Below, piece after piece: positions 14,520 through 22,864 of a stretch of DNA of 29,804 nucleotides. How positions within the stretch are numbered: position 1 is the first letter of the stretch; each line of letters opens with the position of its first letter. Source of the stretch: CAYVQE01 sp964633205 (GTDB lineage: Bacteria; Myxococcota; B64-G9); NCBI GenBank assembly GCA_964633205.1, contig CAZWFN010000068.1:1-29804 (forward strand), in the 5' to 3' direction. A program made the translations under genes and the position numbers. The notes beneath the pieces are model-generated. The model ran no database searches and had not been told where the DNA came from. It saw nothing but the letters and a program-made list of their open reading frames with translations.

Positions 14520-14783
14520 ATGCCCGCCCGGTGCGTCGAGTTGATCCCGTTGCTGGCCGTGCTGGCGTTGGGCGTCAGCCTGGTCCGCTGCGACGAGCGG
14601 CGGGCCTGCAGCGATGTGTCGGACTGCGAGCCCGGCCGGTCCTGCCTCTACGTCCACGCCGACGACGGGCTGCGTTGCGTGCAGCTGTGCGATGCGGATT
14701 CGGCCTGCCCCGCCGGCCAGAAGTGCCGGCTGGGCGCCAGCACCTGCGCTAGCTGCCAGGACCTGTTGTCATTCTGCCGATGA
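14520..14783 (+). CDS. Small secreted Cys-rich protein
   Basis: An 87-aa protein with an N-terminal hydrophobic segment (about 8-22, IPLLAVLALGVSLV), so exported. Cys24 follows Arg, which does not fit a lipobox. The mature part holds eleven cysteines, including two copies of C-x5-C-x5-C-x(6-10)-C: Cys30/36/42/53 and Cys57/63/69/76. The pattern DxxxCxxGxxC is common in myxobacterial secreted proteins. GAGGGA lies just before the ATG. It sits 22 nt after the preceding small gene and 28 nt before the nuclease gene, an odd place for a secreted protein. Function unknown. Confidence 0.65.
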   Translation: MPARCVELIPLLAVLALGVSLVRCDERRACSDVSDCEPGRSCLYVHADDGLRCVQLCDADSACPAGQKCRLGASTCASCQDLLSFCR

Positions 14784-14811
14784 ACCGCGGTCGCGAGCGG
14801 AGAGTGTCACG

Positions 14812-16092
14812 GTGAAGCTGCTGTGTACGGCCGACATCCACCTGGGCCGCCAGGTGGCCCGGTTGCCCGCTGCGCTGCTCGAGCGCATCGAACGCCGTGC
14901 TCTGAGCCCGGCGGCCGCCTGGGAGCGCCTGGTGGAGTTGGCCCTGGAGCGGCGGGTCGATGCGCTGCTGTTGGCCGGCGATGTGGTCGAGCAGGACGAC
15001 GATTTCTACGAGGCGCTGGCCGATTTGCGCCGGGGCGTCGAGCGGTTGGCCGCCGCTGGGGTGCGGGTGCTGGCGGTGGCCGGCAACCACGACGTGACGG
15101 TGCTGCCGCGGCTGGCCGCGGCGGGCGCCGGGGTGGAGCTGCTGGGCGCCGGCGGCCGGTGGAGCGCGGTCGAGCTGGTCGGTGGCGACGGTGGGCGAGC
15201 GCGCGTGGTCGGCTGGTCCTTTCCCGAGCGCACCGTGGCGACCAGCCCGCTGGAGGCACCGCTGCCGCAGCGCAGCGGCTTGCCCACCATCGGGCTGCTG
15301 CACTGCGATCGCGGCCAGACCGCCAGCCGCTACGCTCCGGTGAGCGCCGCCCGGCTGCAAGCCGCCCCGGTCGATGCCTGGCTGCTCGGCCACGTGCATC
15401 GGCCGGACGCCCTGGCCGGACCGCGGCCGATCGGCTACCTGGGCTCGCTGACCGGCATGGACGCCGGCGAACCCGGGCCGCATGGGCCGTGGCTGCTCGA
15501 GCTGCCGGCCGCCGGCGAGCCGCGCATCACCCAGCTGCCGCTGGCGCCACTGCGCTGGGAGACACTGGAGGTCGACGTCAGCGATTTGGCGGAGGCGGAC
15601 GCGGTCCACGGCCGGGTGGTGGCCGCCATCGACGCGCTGCACGCGGAGCTGGCTGGTGAGGCGCTGGCGGTCGGCTGCCGCCTGCGGTTGGTCGGTCGCA
15701 GCTCTCTGCGCCGGGAGCTGGAGCGCAGCCTGGTGGCCGGCGAGCCGCGTCGGGTGGCCCAGGAGCGTGACGACCGTCTCTACTTCATCCACGACTGGTG
15801 TGTCCAGGTGGCGCCGGCGGTCGATCTGGAGCAGCTGGCCCGTGGCGACGATCCGGCCGGTCTGTTGGCCCGCCGGTTGCTGCTGCTGCGCGGCGAGGAG
15901 GGGCCGCGGCGCCGTGATTTGGTCCGCCGGGCGCAGCAACGGCTGGCGGCCGTATCCGAGCGCGCTTCGTTCACCGGGCTCGACCCGGAGGCGCGGCTGC
16001 CGCCCGACGATGTCGCCACGGCCGCCTTGCTGGAGCGGGCCGCGCTGCAGGCGCTGGACGCGCTGCTGGCCCAGCGGGAGACGGAGCCGTGA
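14812..16092 (+). CDS. YhaO/SbcD-like DNA-repair metallophosphoesterase
   Basis: Predicted Mn-dependent DNA nuclease subunit of the Mre11/SbcD/YhaO type, 426 aa. All phosphoesterase motifs are present: Asp8/His10 (TADIHLG), Asp57 (AGDVV), Asn92/His93 (GNHD), His164 (LLHCD), and His194/His196 (GHVH). The C-terminal 200 aa is a capping or partner-binding region as in YhaO. The GTG at 14812 was chosen because the motif-bearing strand starts there and GGAGAG precedes it; the longer open frame runs through the Cys-rich gene. The stop overlaps the ATPase start (GTGA), a strong sign of a complex. Paired with the next gene it should process DNA ends. Confidence 0.9.
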   Translation: MKLLCTADIHLGRQVARLPAALLERIERRALSPAAAWERLVELALERRVDALLLAGDVVEQDDDFYEALADLRRGVERLAAAGVRVLAVAGNHDVTVLPRLAAAGAGVELLGAGGRWSAVELVGGDGGRARVVGWSFPERTVATSPLEAPLPQRSGLPTIGLLHCDRGQTASRYAPVSAARLQAAPVDAWLLGHVHRPDALAGPRPIGYLGSLTGMDAGEPGPHGPWLLELPAAGEPRITQLPLAPLRWETLEVDVSDLAEADAVHGRVVAAIDALHAELAGEALAVGCRLRLVGRSSLRRELERSLVAGEPRRVAQERDDRLYFIHDWCVQVAPAVDLEQLARGDDPAGLLARRLLLLRGEEGPRRRDLVRRAQQRLAAVSERASFTGLDPEARLPPDDVATAALLERAALQALDALLAQRETEP

Positions 16093-19000
16093 AGCTGCAG
16101 CGGCTGGTCATCCGGCGCCTGCCGGGGGTGGCGCCGGGCTTTGTGCTCGAGCCGCTGGCCCCGGGGCTGAGCGTGGTGGTCGGGCCCAACGCCTCGGGCA
16201 AGTCCAGCCTGATTCGAGCGCTGCACGCGCTGCTGGACCCGACGGTGCTGCCCGATGCCGCACTCGACTTGGAGGCCGAGTTCGATACCGCCGCGGGGCG
16301 GCTGCAGCTGCAGCGCTTCGGCAGCATGCAACGCTGGCTGCGCGACGGCCGGCCGGTCGAGCCGCCACCGTTGCCCGACGCGCGTTTCTTCGATTGCTAC
16401 GCGCTGCGGCTCGAGAACCTGCTGGCGGTCGATGCGGTCGCCGAGGCGCAGATCGGCGAGCGGCTGGCCCGCGAGCTGGCCGGTGGCTACGATCTGGGCG
16501 CCCTGCTCGAGCAGCCTCCGTTGCGGCTGAAGCAGAACCACGGCCGCGCCGAGCAGCAGCAGCTGGCCGCGGCGCAGCGCGAGCTGGATCGGGTGCGCCG
16601 CGAGCACCGCGAGCTGCAGCGCCAGGAGGCCGAGCTGACCGTGTTGCAGCGAGAGCGCGACGATGCGGCTGCCGCCCAGCGCGACATCGAGGCTTACGAG
16701 CGCGCGCTCGAAGCGCTGGCGGCCCGGCGCCAGCAGTCGGCGATCGCGGATCGGGTGAGCGCTTTTCCACCCGGCATGGAACGGCTGCGGGGCGACGAGT
16801 TGGAGCGGCTGGACGAGGTGCGCAGCGAGCGGGCGCAAGGCGCGGTCGAGCGCGAGCAGGCGGAGGGTGAACGGGCCGCGGCCGAGGCGGCGTTGGCAGA
16901 CAGCGGTCTGGCCACGGCCGCCATCGACGAGGCAGACTTGGACGACCGGCGGCGGCTGGCCCAACAGCTGCTGCGGCTCGAGGCCGAACTCGAGCGAGCG
17001 CGGGCCGATCGCGAGACGGCCCTTGCGGCGCAGGCCGCTGCCCGCCAGGCGCTGGGTGGCGAGGCAGAGCGCCCGCCCCGGCTGGAGCCCGACAGCCTGC
17101 ACCGGGTCGAGCAGCGGCTGGGCGCGCTGCGCGATGCCGAGGCCGAGCTGCGCCAGCTCGAGCGGGCCCTGACCGGGCTGCCCGAGCCAGAGACGGCCGC
17201 CGCCGGCGGCGAGGCGGTGGCGGCGGCCCGCCGCGCCCTGATCGACTGGTTGGCCGCCGGCCGGGGCGACGGACACCGGCGGCGCTGGGCAGGGGGGCTG
17301 GCGTTGGCAGCGGGGGGCGCGGCTGCAGCGGCAGCCGGGCTGGGCCTGCATCCGGCCTGGTGGCTGCTGCTGGTCCCGCTGGCGGTGGCCGCCTCGGCGT
17401 TGCTGGGTCCAGCCGCCGCCGGCCGGAGCCGGGCCGATGCCCGCCGGCGGCTGGCGGCCAGCGGCTGCGCTGGGCCGACGGTCTGGCGACCGCCGGCGGT
17501 GGCCGAGCGGCTGGCCGAATTGGACGGTGAGCTGCAGCGTATCCGCCGGCTGGAGGCCGATCTCGAACGCCGGGTCGAGCTGGAGCGCCGGCGGGACCAT
17601 GCCGCCGAGGCGCTGGCGGCCGAGCGCGCCGCGCTGGCCGCGCTGGCCGGGCAGGTGGGCTTCGACCCGCAGCGGCTGGACGCATCGCTGCAGCGCTGGG
17701 TCCACCTGGTGGCCGAGCACGATCGCGCCGGCACCGCGCTCGCTCAGCACGAGCGGGCCGTCACCGACCTCCAGCGAGCGGTAGAGCAGCAGCGCGATGC
17801 GCTGCTCGGTTGGCTGGCCGAGCACGGCGCCGCCCCCGAAGCGGGCGTGGCGGCCGGCGCCGAGGTATTGGCGGCCCGGCTCGACCGCCTGGCGGCCCGG
17901 CTGCGCCAGCGCGATCAAGCCCGCCAGCGGATCGAGCAGGCCGAACGCCGAATCGCTCGGGCAGAGGCGGCCGCGCGGCGCGCCGCGGAGCGCAGCGCTG
18001 CTCTGCTCGAAGCCGTCGGGCTCGACCCGGCCGATGCGACTGCGGCCGAGACCGAGTTGCGCCGCCGCTGCCGGCATCTGGATGCCTGGCGCGAACAGCG
18101 CGAGGCGCTGCAGCAAGCGCGCTTGCGCGCGGCCGAACGCTCGCGGGCCCTGGAGGACCGGCCGCAGCTGCGGGCGCTGGTCGAGGCCGGCGACGAGGCG
18201 GCGCTGCTGGCCGAGCTGGATGCGGGCCGGCAGCGTGCGGCGCGACTCGATGAGCTGAACGCGCGCATCCCGCGCATCCAGGCCGCGATCGAGCAGGCCA
18301 ATCGCGCCCGCGCGCAGGAGCGGGCCCGGGCCGCGGTGGTCGATGCGGCGGATGCACTGGCCGAGCGGCTCGACGAGGCGCTGCTGGCCGAGGCGGGCCG
18401 CTCGCTGATCGAGGACGTGCGCGCCGAGCACGTCGAGGTCAGCCGGCCGCAGGCGCTGCGGCGGGCGGCCGACTGGTTCCGGCGCTTCTGCCGGCATGGC
18501 TACGAGTTGCTGTTCGAGCCGGAGGCGGAGGCGCGCTTCGGCGCGCGCGAGACGGCCAGCGGCGCCCGGCGGCGGCTGGACGAGCTGTCGAGCGGCACCC
18601 GGGTGCAGCTGCTGCTGGCCGTGCGGGTGGCCTTCGCGCTGGAAGCAGAGCGCGGCCGCGAGGCTTTGCCGCTGGTGCTCGACGAAGCCCTGACCACGGC
18701 CGACCCGCAGCGCTTCCAGGCCGTGGTCGACGCATTGCACACCCTGGCCGACGAGGGGGATCGGCAGGTGCTGTACCTGACGGCGCAGCCGGCCGATCTG
18801 GCCCTGATCGAGGCGGCCGGTGGGCCGGTGCAGCGGATCGACCTGCTGGCGCTGCGGCGGATGGGCTGCGCCATCGGCGACGCCGGGCAGCTCGAGCTGC
18901 CGCCGGCGGTGCAGCCGCCGGCGCCGGCCGAACACACGCCCGCGCAGTACGCCGTGGCGTTGGGGGTCGATCCGCTCGATCCCTGGGCGGCGCCCGAGTC

Positions 19001-19568
19001 GATCCATGCGTTCCACCTGCTGCGCGACGATCTGGCCTTGCTGCATCGCCTGCTGCAGGCCGGTGTCGAGCGCCTGGGCTCGGCCGAGAGCCTGCTGGCG
19101 AGCGAAGCCGCGCCGTTGCAGCTGGACGCCGCCGAGCGGCAGCTGCTGCGGCGCCGGCTGGCCGGGGCGCGGGCCTGGCTGGACGCCTGGCGCTGCGGCC
19201 GCGGCCGGCCGGTGGACCGCATCGCCCTGGAGGCCTCGGGCGCGGTCAGCGCGGTGTTCGTCGACCGCACCGCCGCGCTGGCCGCCGAATTGGGCGGCGA
19301 TGCCATGGCCCTGATCGAACAGCTGGCCGCCGGAGCCGTCGAGCGCTTCCGCAACGACAAGCGCGAGGAGCTGCGGGTGTGGCTGACCGAGCACGGCTTC
19401 ATCGATCCGCGTCCCCGGCTGGACGCGGCCGCGGTGCAGCAGCGGGTGTTGCTCGCGCTGGCCGGGCCGGAGCCGCCAGCCGGACCGCAGGCCGGATTGT
19501 GTGAAGAGGCCCGCGGGCTGTGTGCCGGGCTCGCGGCCGGTTTGCAGGCGGGCCGGACGGTGGAGTAA
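16089..19568 (+). CDS. YhaN/SbcC-like ABC ATPase with membrane segment and C-terminal extension
   Basis: A Rad50/SMC-type ATPase of 1159 aa, partner of the upstream nuclease. Walker A is GPNASGKSS at 32-40. The ABC signature LSSGTRVQLLLAV begins near 832, and Walker B LPLVLDEAL lies near 860-867. Between them are long Arg/Glu/Ala-rich coiled coils, as in SbcC, interrupted at about 398-440 by a very hydrophobic Ala/Leu/Trp stretch long enough for two membrane passes. YhaN-type proteins are known to carry such a segment. After the ATPase domain (about 915) there is an unusual helical extension of about 245 aa (for example YAVALGVDPLDPW, FHLLRDDLALLHRLLQ) that ordinary SbcC/YhaN proteins are not known to have. 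It converges on the nuclease-helicase gene with 20 bp between stops. Confidence 0.88.
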   Translation: MKLQRLVIRRLPGVAPGFVLEPLAPGLSVVVGPNASGKSSLIRALHALLDPTVLPDAALDLEAEFDTAAGRLQLQRFGSMQRWLRDGRPVEPPPLPDARFFDCYALRLENLLAVDAVAEAQIGERLARELAGGYDLGALLEQPPLRLKQNHGRAEQQQLAAAQRELDRVRREHRELQRQEAELTVLQRERDDAAAAQRDIEAYERALEALAARRQQSAIADRVSAFPPGMERLRGDELERLDEVRSERAQGAVEREQAEGERAAAEAALADSGLATAAIDEADLDDRRRLAQQLLRLEAELERARADRETALAAQAAARQALGGEAERPPRLEPDSLHRVEQRLGALRDAEAELRQLERALTGLPEPETAAAGGEAVAAARRALIDWLAAGRGDGHRRRWAGGLALAAGGAAAAAAGLGLHPAWWLLLVPLAVAASALLGPAAAGRSRADARRRLAASGCAGPTVWRPPAVAERLAELDGELQRIRRLEADLERRVELERRRDHAAEALAAERAALAALAGQVGFDPQRLDASLQRWVHLVAEHDRAGTALAQHERAVTDLQRAVEQQRDALLGWLAEHGAAPEAGVAAGAEVLAARLDRLAARLRQRDQARQRIEQAERRIARAEAAARRAAERSAALLEAVGLDPADATAAETELRRRCRHLDAWREQREALQQARLRAAERSRALEDRPQLRALVEAGDEAALLAELDAGRQRAARLDELNARIPRIQAAIEQANRARAQERARAAVVDAADALAERLDEALLAEAGRSLIEDVRAEHVEVSRPQALRRAADWFRRFCRHGYELLFEPEAEARFGARETASGARRRLDELSSGTRVQLLLAVRVAFALEAERGREALPLVLDEALTTADPQRFQAVVDALHTLADEGDRQVLYLTAQPADLALIEAAGGPVQRIDLLALRRMGCAIGDAGQLELPPAVQPPAPAEHTPAQYAVALGVDPLDPWAAPESIHAFHLLRDDLALLHRLLQAGVERLGSAESLLASEAAPLQLDAAERQLLRRRLAGARAWLDAWRCGRGRPVDRIALEASGAVSAVFVDRTAALAAELGGDAMALIEQLAAGAVERFRNDKREELRVWLTEHGFIDPRPRLDAAAVQQRVLLALAGPEPPAGPQAGLCEEARGLCAGLAAGLQAGRTVE

Positions 19569-19588
19569 GCCGCGGTGGCAGCGGCCGA

Positions 19589-22081
19589 TCAGCTCGACCA
19601 GAAGGCTTCCAGCTCGGCGGGCAGGTCGGCGGCCAGCAACTCTTCGCAGTGGTGGCGATACCAGTGCTCGGGCAGGCTGGACAGGATTTCGGGGGTGGCG
19701 AAACGGCGGCCGATGAGCACGATCACGCCGCGGTCGTCGGGACTGCGGATCACCCGGCCGGCTGCCTGGATGACCCGCTGCAGGCCGGGGTAGAGCATGG
19801 CGTAGGCGAAGCCGCGGCCGAGGCGCTGCTCGAAGTGGTGCTGCATGGCAGCGCGCTCGAAGCCGACCTGGGGCAGGCCTGGGCCGACCACCACCGCGCC
19901 GACCAGCTCTTCGCCCGGTAGATCGATGCCCTCGGCGAAGATGCCGCCCATGACCGCCAGCAGCAGCGCCGGACCGGTGCTGGCGCGAAAGCGCTCCAGC
20001 AACCGGTGGCGGGCGCTCTGGCCGAGGCCCGGTAGCTGTACCACCACCGGGCCCACATCGGATGGCAGCCGGGCGCGCACCAGCTCCAGGTAGCGGTAAG
20101 AGGGGAAGTAGACCGCGTAGCGGCCGCTGCGGGCGCGAAAGGTCTGGGCGATGGTCTCGGCCACGGCGGCCGCGGTCTGCTGGCGGCGGCGGAAGGTGGT
20201 GTCGATGTGACCGGCCACCCGGGCGCACAGGTTCTCGCGCACGAACGGTGAGGGCAGTGAGAGCGCCATCGGATCGAGCGGGGTCAGGCCGAGCACGTCG
20301 GCCCAATAGCCGAGCGGGGTCAGGGTGGCGCTCATGGCCAGGCTGCCGGCGGCGCGGCGATGGCGTTCGACGAGGCGGGGGGCCGGATCGACACACAGGC
20401 AGCCGAATCCGGCTCCGGCCGGCGCGCCGGGATCGGCCGCATAGGCGACTATCTCGGCGGCCGGCTCGGCCACCACCTGCCGCAGCCGGATCAGTTCGGT
20501 CAGTGCGGCCAGCATGGGGTCGTCGGGCCGGACCACGCCATAGGCGCGGTTGTAGATCAGATAGGGGACCAGTGCCGCCACCGCGCGCTCGCCCAGCGCA
20601 CGCCAGCGGTCACGGTCGGGCTCGACCGGCCGGCAGCCCTCGAGCGCGGCAAGTCCGGATGCCTCGGCCTGACCTTGCTCGGCTTCGCAGGCGGCGGTTG
20701 CGTCGTCGATCAGGGTGGCCAGCTCGGCGCACAGCGCGGGTCCGTCGACCGCCGGGCCCAGGCCGGCCAGGCTGAGCTGATCCTGACGCTCGGCCGGGGC
20801 CAAGAAGGCACCGGCGGCGAGCTGTTGGCCGAGCCGGTCGAGCGCGGCGCGGGCCAGGAAGGGCGACCAGATGGAGCGGGCGCGATCGAACAGGTTGTGG
20901 GCCTCGTCGATTACGACCACCGGTCCGCTGCGACCGGTGTGCAGCTCCTCGATGGCGATGCCCGGGTCGAACAGGTGGTTGTAATCGCCGATGACCAGCT
21001 CGACCCGTTCGACCAGGGCGCGCGACAGGGCGAAGGGGCACAGACGGTGGGCCTCGCCGACGGCGACCACCTGCTCGGGTTCGATGCAGGGCCCGGCCCC
21101 GAGGAGTTGATCCAGGGTACCGCTGCGCTGCAGGCGGGCTTGGAAATCGGCCAGCAGGTCGCAGGCCTCGGGGTGGCACAGCAGGTGGCCGGGCGGGCAC
21201 ATGGACTCCTTGGCCCGCAGCACCAGGGCGTGCAGCCCGGCGGCGGCAGGGCCGGCGGCGGCGCACAGGTCGGCGAAGGTGCGCGCCACCAGCTGGCGCT
21301 GGGTGGTGCGCGAGGTCAGAAAGGCCAGTCGGGCCGGGCGGCGCAGGGCGAAGCGCAGCCCGGCCAGCAGGGCGGCCACCGTCTTGCCGATACCGGTCGG
21401 CGCCATGGCCAGTACCGGCCGGCGGCGGTCGAGCCCATCGGCAAAGGCGTCGATCAGCTCATCCTGGTGGGGGCGCGCGGTGGGGTAGGGGAAGACCAGG
21501 CAGTCGGCGGCCGCGGCCAAGTGCTGGGCGCGCTCGTGCTCGGCGCGGGCGTCGGCTATGGCCCGGCGCAGTAGATCTTCGAGGCGGGCGCGGGTGGAGT
21601 CCGGATGCAGCGGTACGTCGAGCGCCAGCTGGCTGTGGTCGGCCAGCGATACCAGCAGCAACCGGGCGCTGAGCCGCCGGCAACCGGCCTCGGCCAAAGC
21701 CAGGGCGTAGAGGCGCAGTTGCAGGCTGTGGTCTGGGAAGAAGGCCGGCCTGGCGGCGGCCAACTCGGCCCCGCCCAGGGCCACCGACTTGACCTCCTCG
21801 ACCAGGGTGCTTCCGTCGGCATGGGCGATGACCCCATCGGCCCGGCCGTGGATGACGGTGCTGAAGCCGTCGACCTCCAGCTGCAAGGTCAGCCCCACCT
21901 CGGCCCGGAAGCCGGGTCGTCCGGCCGCCTCCTCGCGGTAGCGCTGGTGGATGCGTCCGCCGAGCTCGGCCCGCGCCTGGCCCAGCAAGCCCAAACCGCG
22001 CGGACCCTCGCGTGCCGCAGCCGCCAGCTCCCCGAACGAGGCCTGGATGCGCCTGTTGTCCAAGTCCACCCGAACGCCCAT
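19589..22081 (-). CDS. RecB-type nuclease fused to XPD/DinG-like iron-sulfur helicase
   Basis: An 830-aa predicted DNA-processing enzyme. Residues 1-180 form a PD-(D/E)xK nuclease of the RecB/Cas4 kind: His45, Glu61, Asp82 (GRADG), Glu96-x-Lys98 (EVK) and Gln121-x3-Tyr125. An SF2 helicase of the Rad3/XPD/DinG group follows: Q-motif Gln206, Walker A APTGIGKT at 227-234, a DEAH box (VIDEAHNL) and late motifs QAAGRVIRS. Four cysteines (SMC, LLC, EAC, RLCPF) are placed like an XPD 4Fe-4S cluster. The start at 22081 was chosen because the family sequence begins there; the frame continues upstream through repeats. No good ribosome site is visible, so the start is uncertain: ATG 22102 has GGAGG only one base away. 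Confidence 0.85.
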   Translation of the reverse strand: MGVRVDLDNRRIQASFGELAAAAREGPRGLGLLGQARAELGGRIHQRYREEAAGRPGFRAEVGLTLQLEVDGFSTVIHGRADGVIAHADGSTLVEEVKSVALGGAELAAARPAFFPDHSLQLRLYALALAEAGCRRLSARLLLVSLADHSQLALDVPLHPDSTRARLEDLLRRAIADARAEHERAQHLAAAADCLVFPYPTARPHQDELIDAFADGLDRRRPVLAMAPTGIGKTVAALLAGLRFALRRPARLAFLTSRTTQRQLVARTFADLCAAAGPAAAGLHALVLRAKESMCPPGHLLCHPEACDLLADFQARLQRSGTLDQLLGAGPCIEPEQVVAVGEAHRLCPFALSRALVERVELVIGDYNHLFDPGIAIEELHTGRSGPVVVIDEAHNLFDRARSIWSPFLARAALDRLGQQLAAGAFLAPAERQDQLSLAGLGPAVDGPALCAELATLIDDATAACEAEQGQAEASGLAALEGCRPVEPDRDRWRALGERAVAALVPYLIYNRAYGVVRPDDPMLAALTELIRLRQVVAEPAAEIVAYAADPGAPAGAGFGCLCVDPAPRLVERHRRAAGSLAMSATLTPLGYWADVLGLTPLDPMALSLPSPFVRENLCARVAGHIDTTFRRRQQTAAAVAETIAQTFRARSGRYAVYFPSYRYLELVRARLPSDVGPVVVQLPGLGQSARHRLLERFRASTGPALLLAVMGGIFAEGIDLPGEELVGAVVVGPGLPQVGFERAAMQHHFEQRLGRGFAYAMLYPGLQRVIQAAGRVIRSPDDRGVIVLIGRRFATPEILSSLPEHWYRHHCEELLAADLPAELEAFWSS

Positions 22082-22099
22082 CGCCCCCGGAGTCGACCA

Positions 22100-22165
22100 C
22101 ATTCCTCCCCGGGGTGCCAGGGGATTCGTTTCCATTCCTCCCCGGGGTGCCAGGGGATTCGTTTC
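22100..22165. repeat. Two identical 33-bp tandem repeats
   Basis: Units 22100-22132 and 22133-22165 are identical, each beginning CATTCCTCCCCGGGG. The unit is 33 bp, a multiple of three. On the minus strand it keeps the upstream frame of the helicase gene open and carries GGGGAGGAATG, a ribosome-site-like run against an ATG. It contains CCCCGGGG palindromes. Confidence 0.85.
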
Positions 22166-22170
22166 TGGAT

Positions 22171-22243
22171 CGGTTCCCCTGACCCCTCGGGGGGCAGACC
22201 CCTCGGGGGGCACCCCCCAACGGTTCCCCTGACCCCTCGGGGG
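22171..22243. repeat. GC-palindromic repeat pair (REP-like)
   Basis: A 23-bp unit CGGTTCCCCTGACCCCTC followed by GGGGG occurs at 22171-22193 and 22221-22243. Between them is a shorter copy of the ACCCCTCGGGGGGCA core. The TGACCCC/GGGGTCA style of palindrome resembles REP elements found near REP-associated transposases; no transposase is in this window. Confidence 0.65.
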
Positions 22244-22258
22244 ACGGGCGGTCGTGGC

Positions 22259-22474
22259 CTGGCCCTGGCGCCGTAGCAGCTGGCCCAGGTTGGCCCAGGC
22301 GGCGTACAGCCGCGGGTCGGCGCGCAGGGCGCGGCGGTAGGCGTGCCGAGCCGCATCGGTGCGGCCGTCGCGGCCGAGCGCCACGCCGAGGTTGTTCCAG
22401 GCGCGGGCGAAGCCACACTGGACGACCCGGGATTCCGGTGGGGAGTGCGCACCGCGGCTCGACTGAGGCTTCGA
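22259..22474 (-). pseudogene. Headless TPR-protein remnant
   Basis: Directly after the stop of the 129-aa gene (TGA, 22475-22477), the same frame reads a recognisable tetratricopeptide repeat: AWNNLGVALGRDGRTDAARH and then RALRADPRLYAAWANLGQLL. It has Trp/Leu/Gly/Tyr/Ala/Pro at the TPR positions. There is no start codon context or ribosome site and only about two repeats. Coding similarity fades at about 22260, where the palindromic repeats begin. It looks like the leftover of a deleted or interrupted gene, or the N-terminal piece of an aberrant helicase fusion. Confidence 0.55.
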
Positions 22475-22864
22475 TCACGCGTCGTCGAGCTCGGCCAGCT
22501 GCTCGGCCGAGCCGGCGTCGACCTCCACCCCCAGCCGGCCGTCGGCCGTCTCGACCAGGCGGTAATCCAGCACCAGCCGCCGGTCGGCGGCGAAGGCCTG
22601 GTGCTTGTGCTCGACCAGGGAGCCGAACACCTCCACCGCGGCCGGCAGGGCCTGCTGCTCCACCAGCTCGCGGGCATGGTCCAGGTAGCGGCCGCTATAG
22701 CCGACCTGCTCCATGACCACCGCGTTCCAGACGGTGACCGCCACCCGCAGCACGCCTTCTAGGGTCTCGCGGTCCGGATCCGGGCCGACCACCCTGAGCA
22801 GCGGTCGGGCGAACTCCAGCAGGGTTCGCGAGATGGGTTTGGCCGGCGTCCGCTGATCAGTCAT
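22475..22864 (-). CDS. Unknown 129-aa protein
   Basis: A soluble helical N-terminal half (ISRTLLEFARPLL, VAVTVWNAVVMEQ) is followed by RRLVLDYRLVETADGRLGVEV, which looks like two or three beta strands. I recognise the general pattern from uncharacterised proteins of Myxococcota and Planctomycetes but no function. Its ATG at 22864 overlaps the stop of the amidase/propeller gene by 8 bp (ATGACTGA), so it is translationally coupled to that envelope protein, although it lacks a signal peptide. Confidence 0.7.
   Translation of the reverse strand: MTDQRTPAKPISRTLLEFARPLLRVVGPDPDRETLEGVLRVAVTVWNAVVMEQVGYSGRYLDHARELVEQQALPAAVEVFGSLVEHKHQAFAADRRLVLDYRLVETADGRLGVEVDAGSAEQLAELDDA

Noticed and set aside
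15780..20396. Very long antisense open frame (1538 codons, minus strand) opposite the YhaN-like gene
   Set aside because: High GC makes stops rare. The translation is Arg/Gln/Leu/Gly-biased with no domain, and it lies opposite a gene with clear Walker and signature motifs.
22100..22243. CRISPR array
   Set aside because: The 33-bp units abut without spacers, only two copies exist, and no cas gene is near; the nuclease domain is part of a helicase.
22100..22474. Taking the TPR stretch as the true N-terminus of the nuclease-helicase
   Set aside because: The frame is open, but the segment between TPR and nuclease is made of palindromic repeats and the nuclease family begins at about 22081. Kept as a remnant, with the alternative noted.
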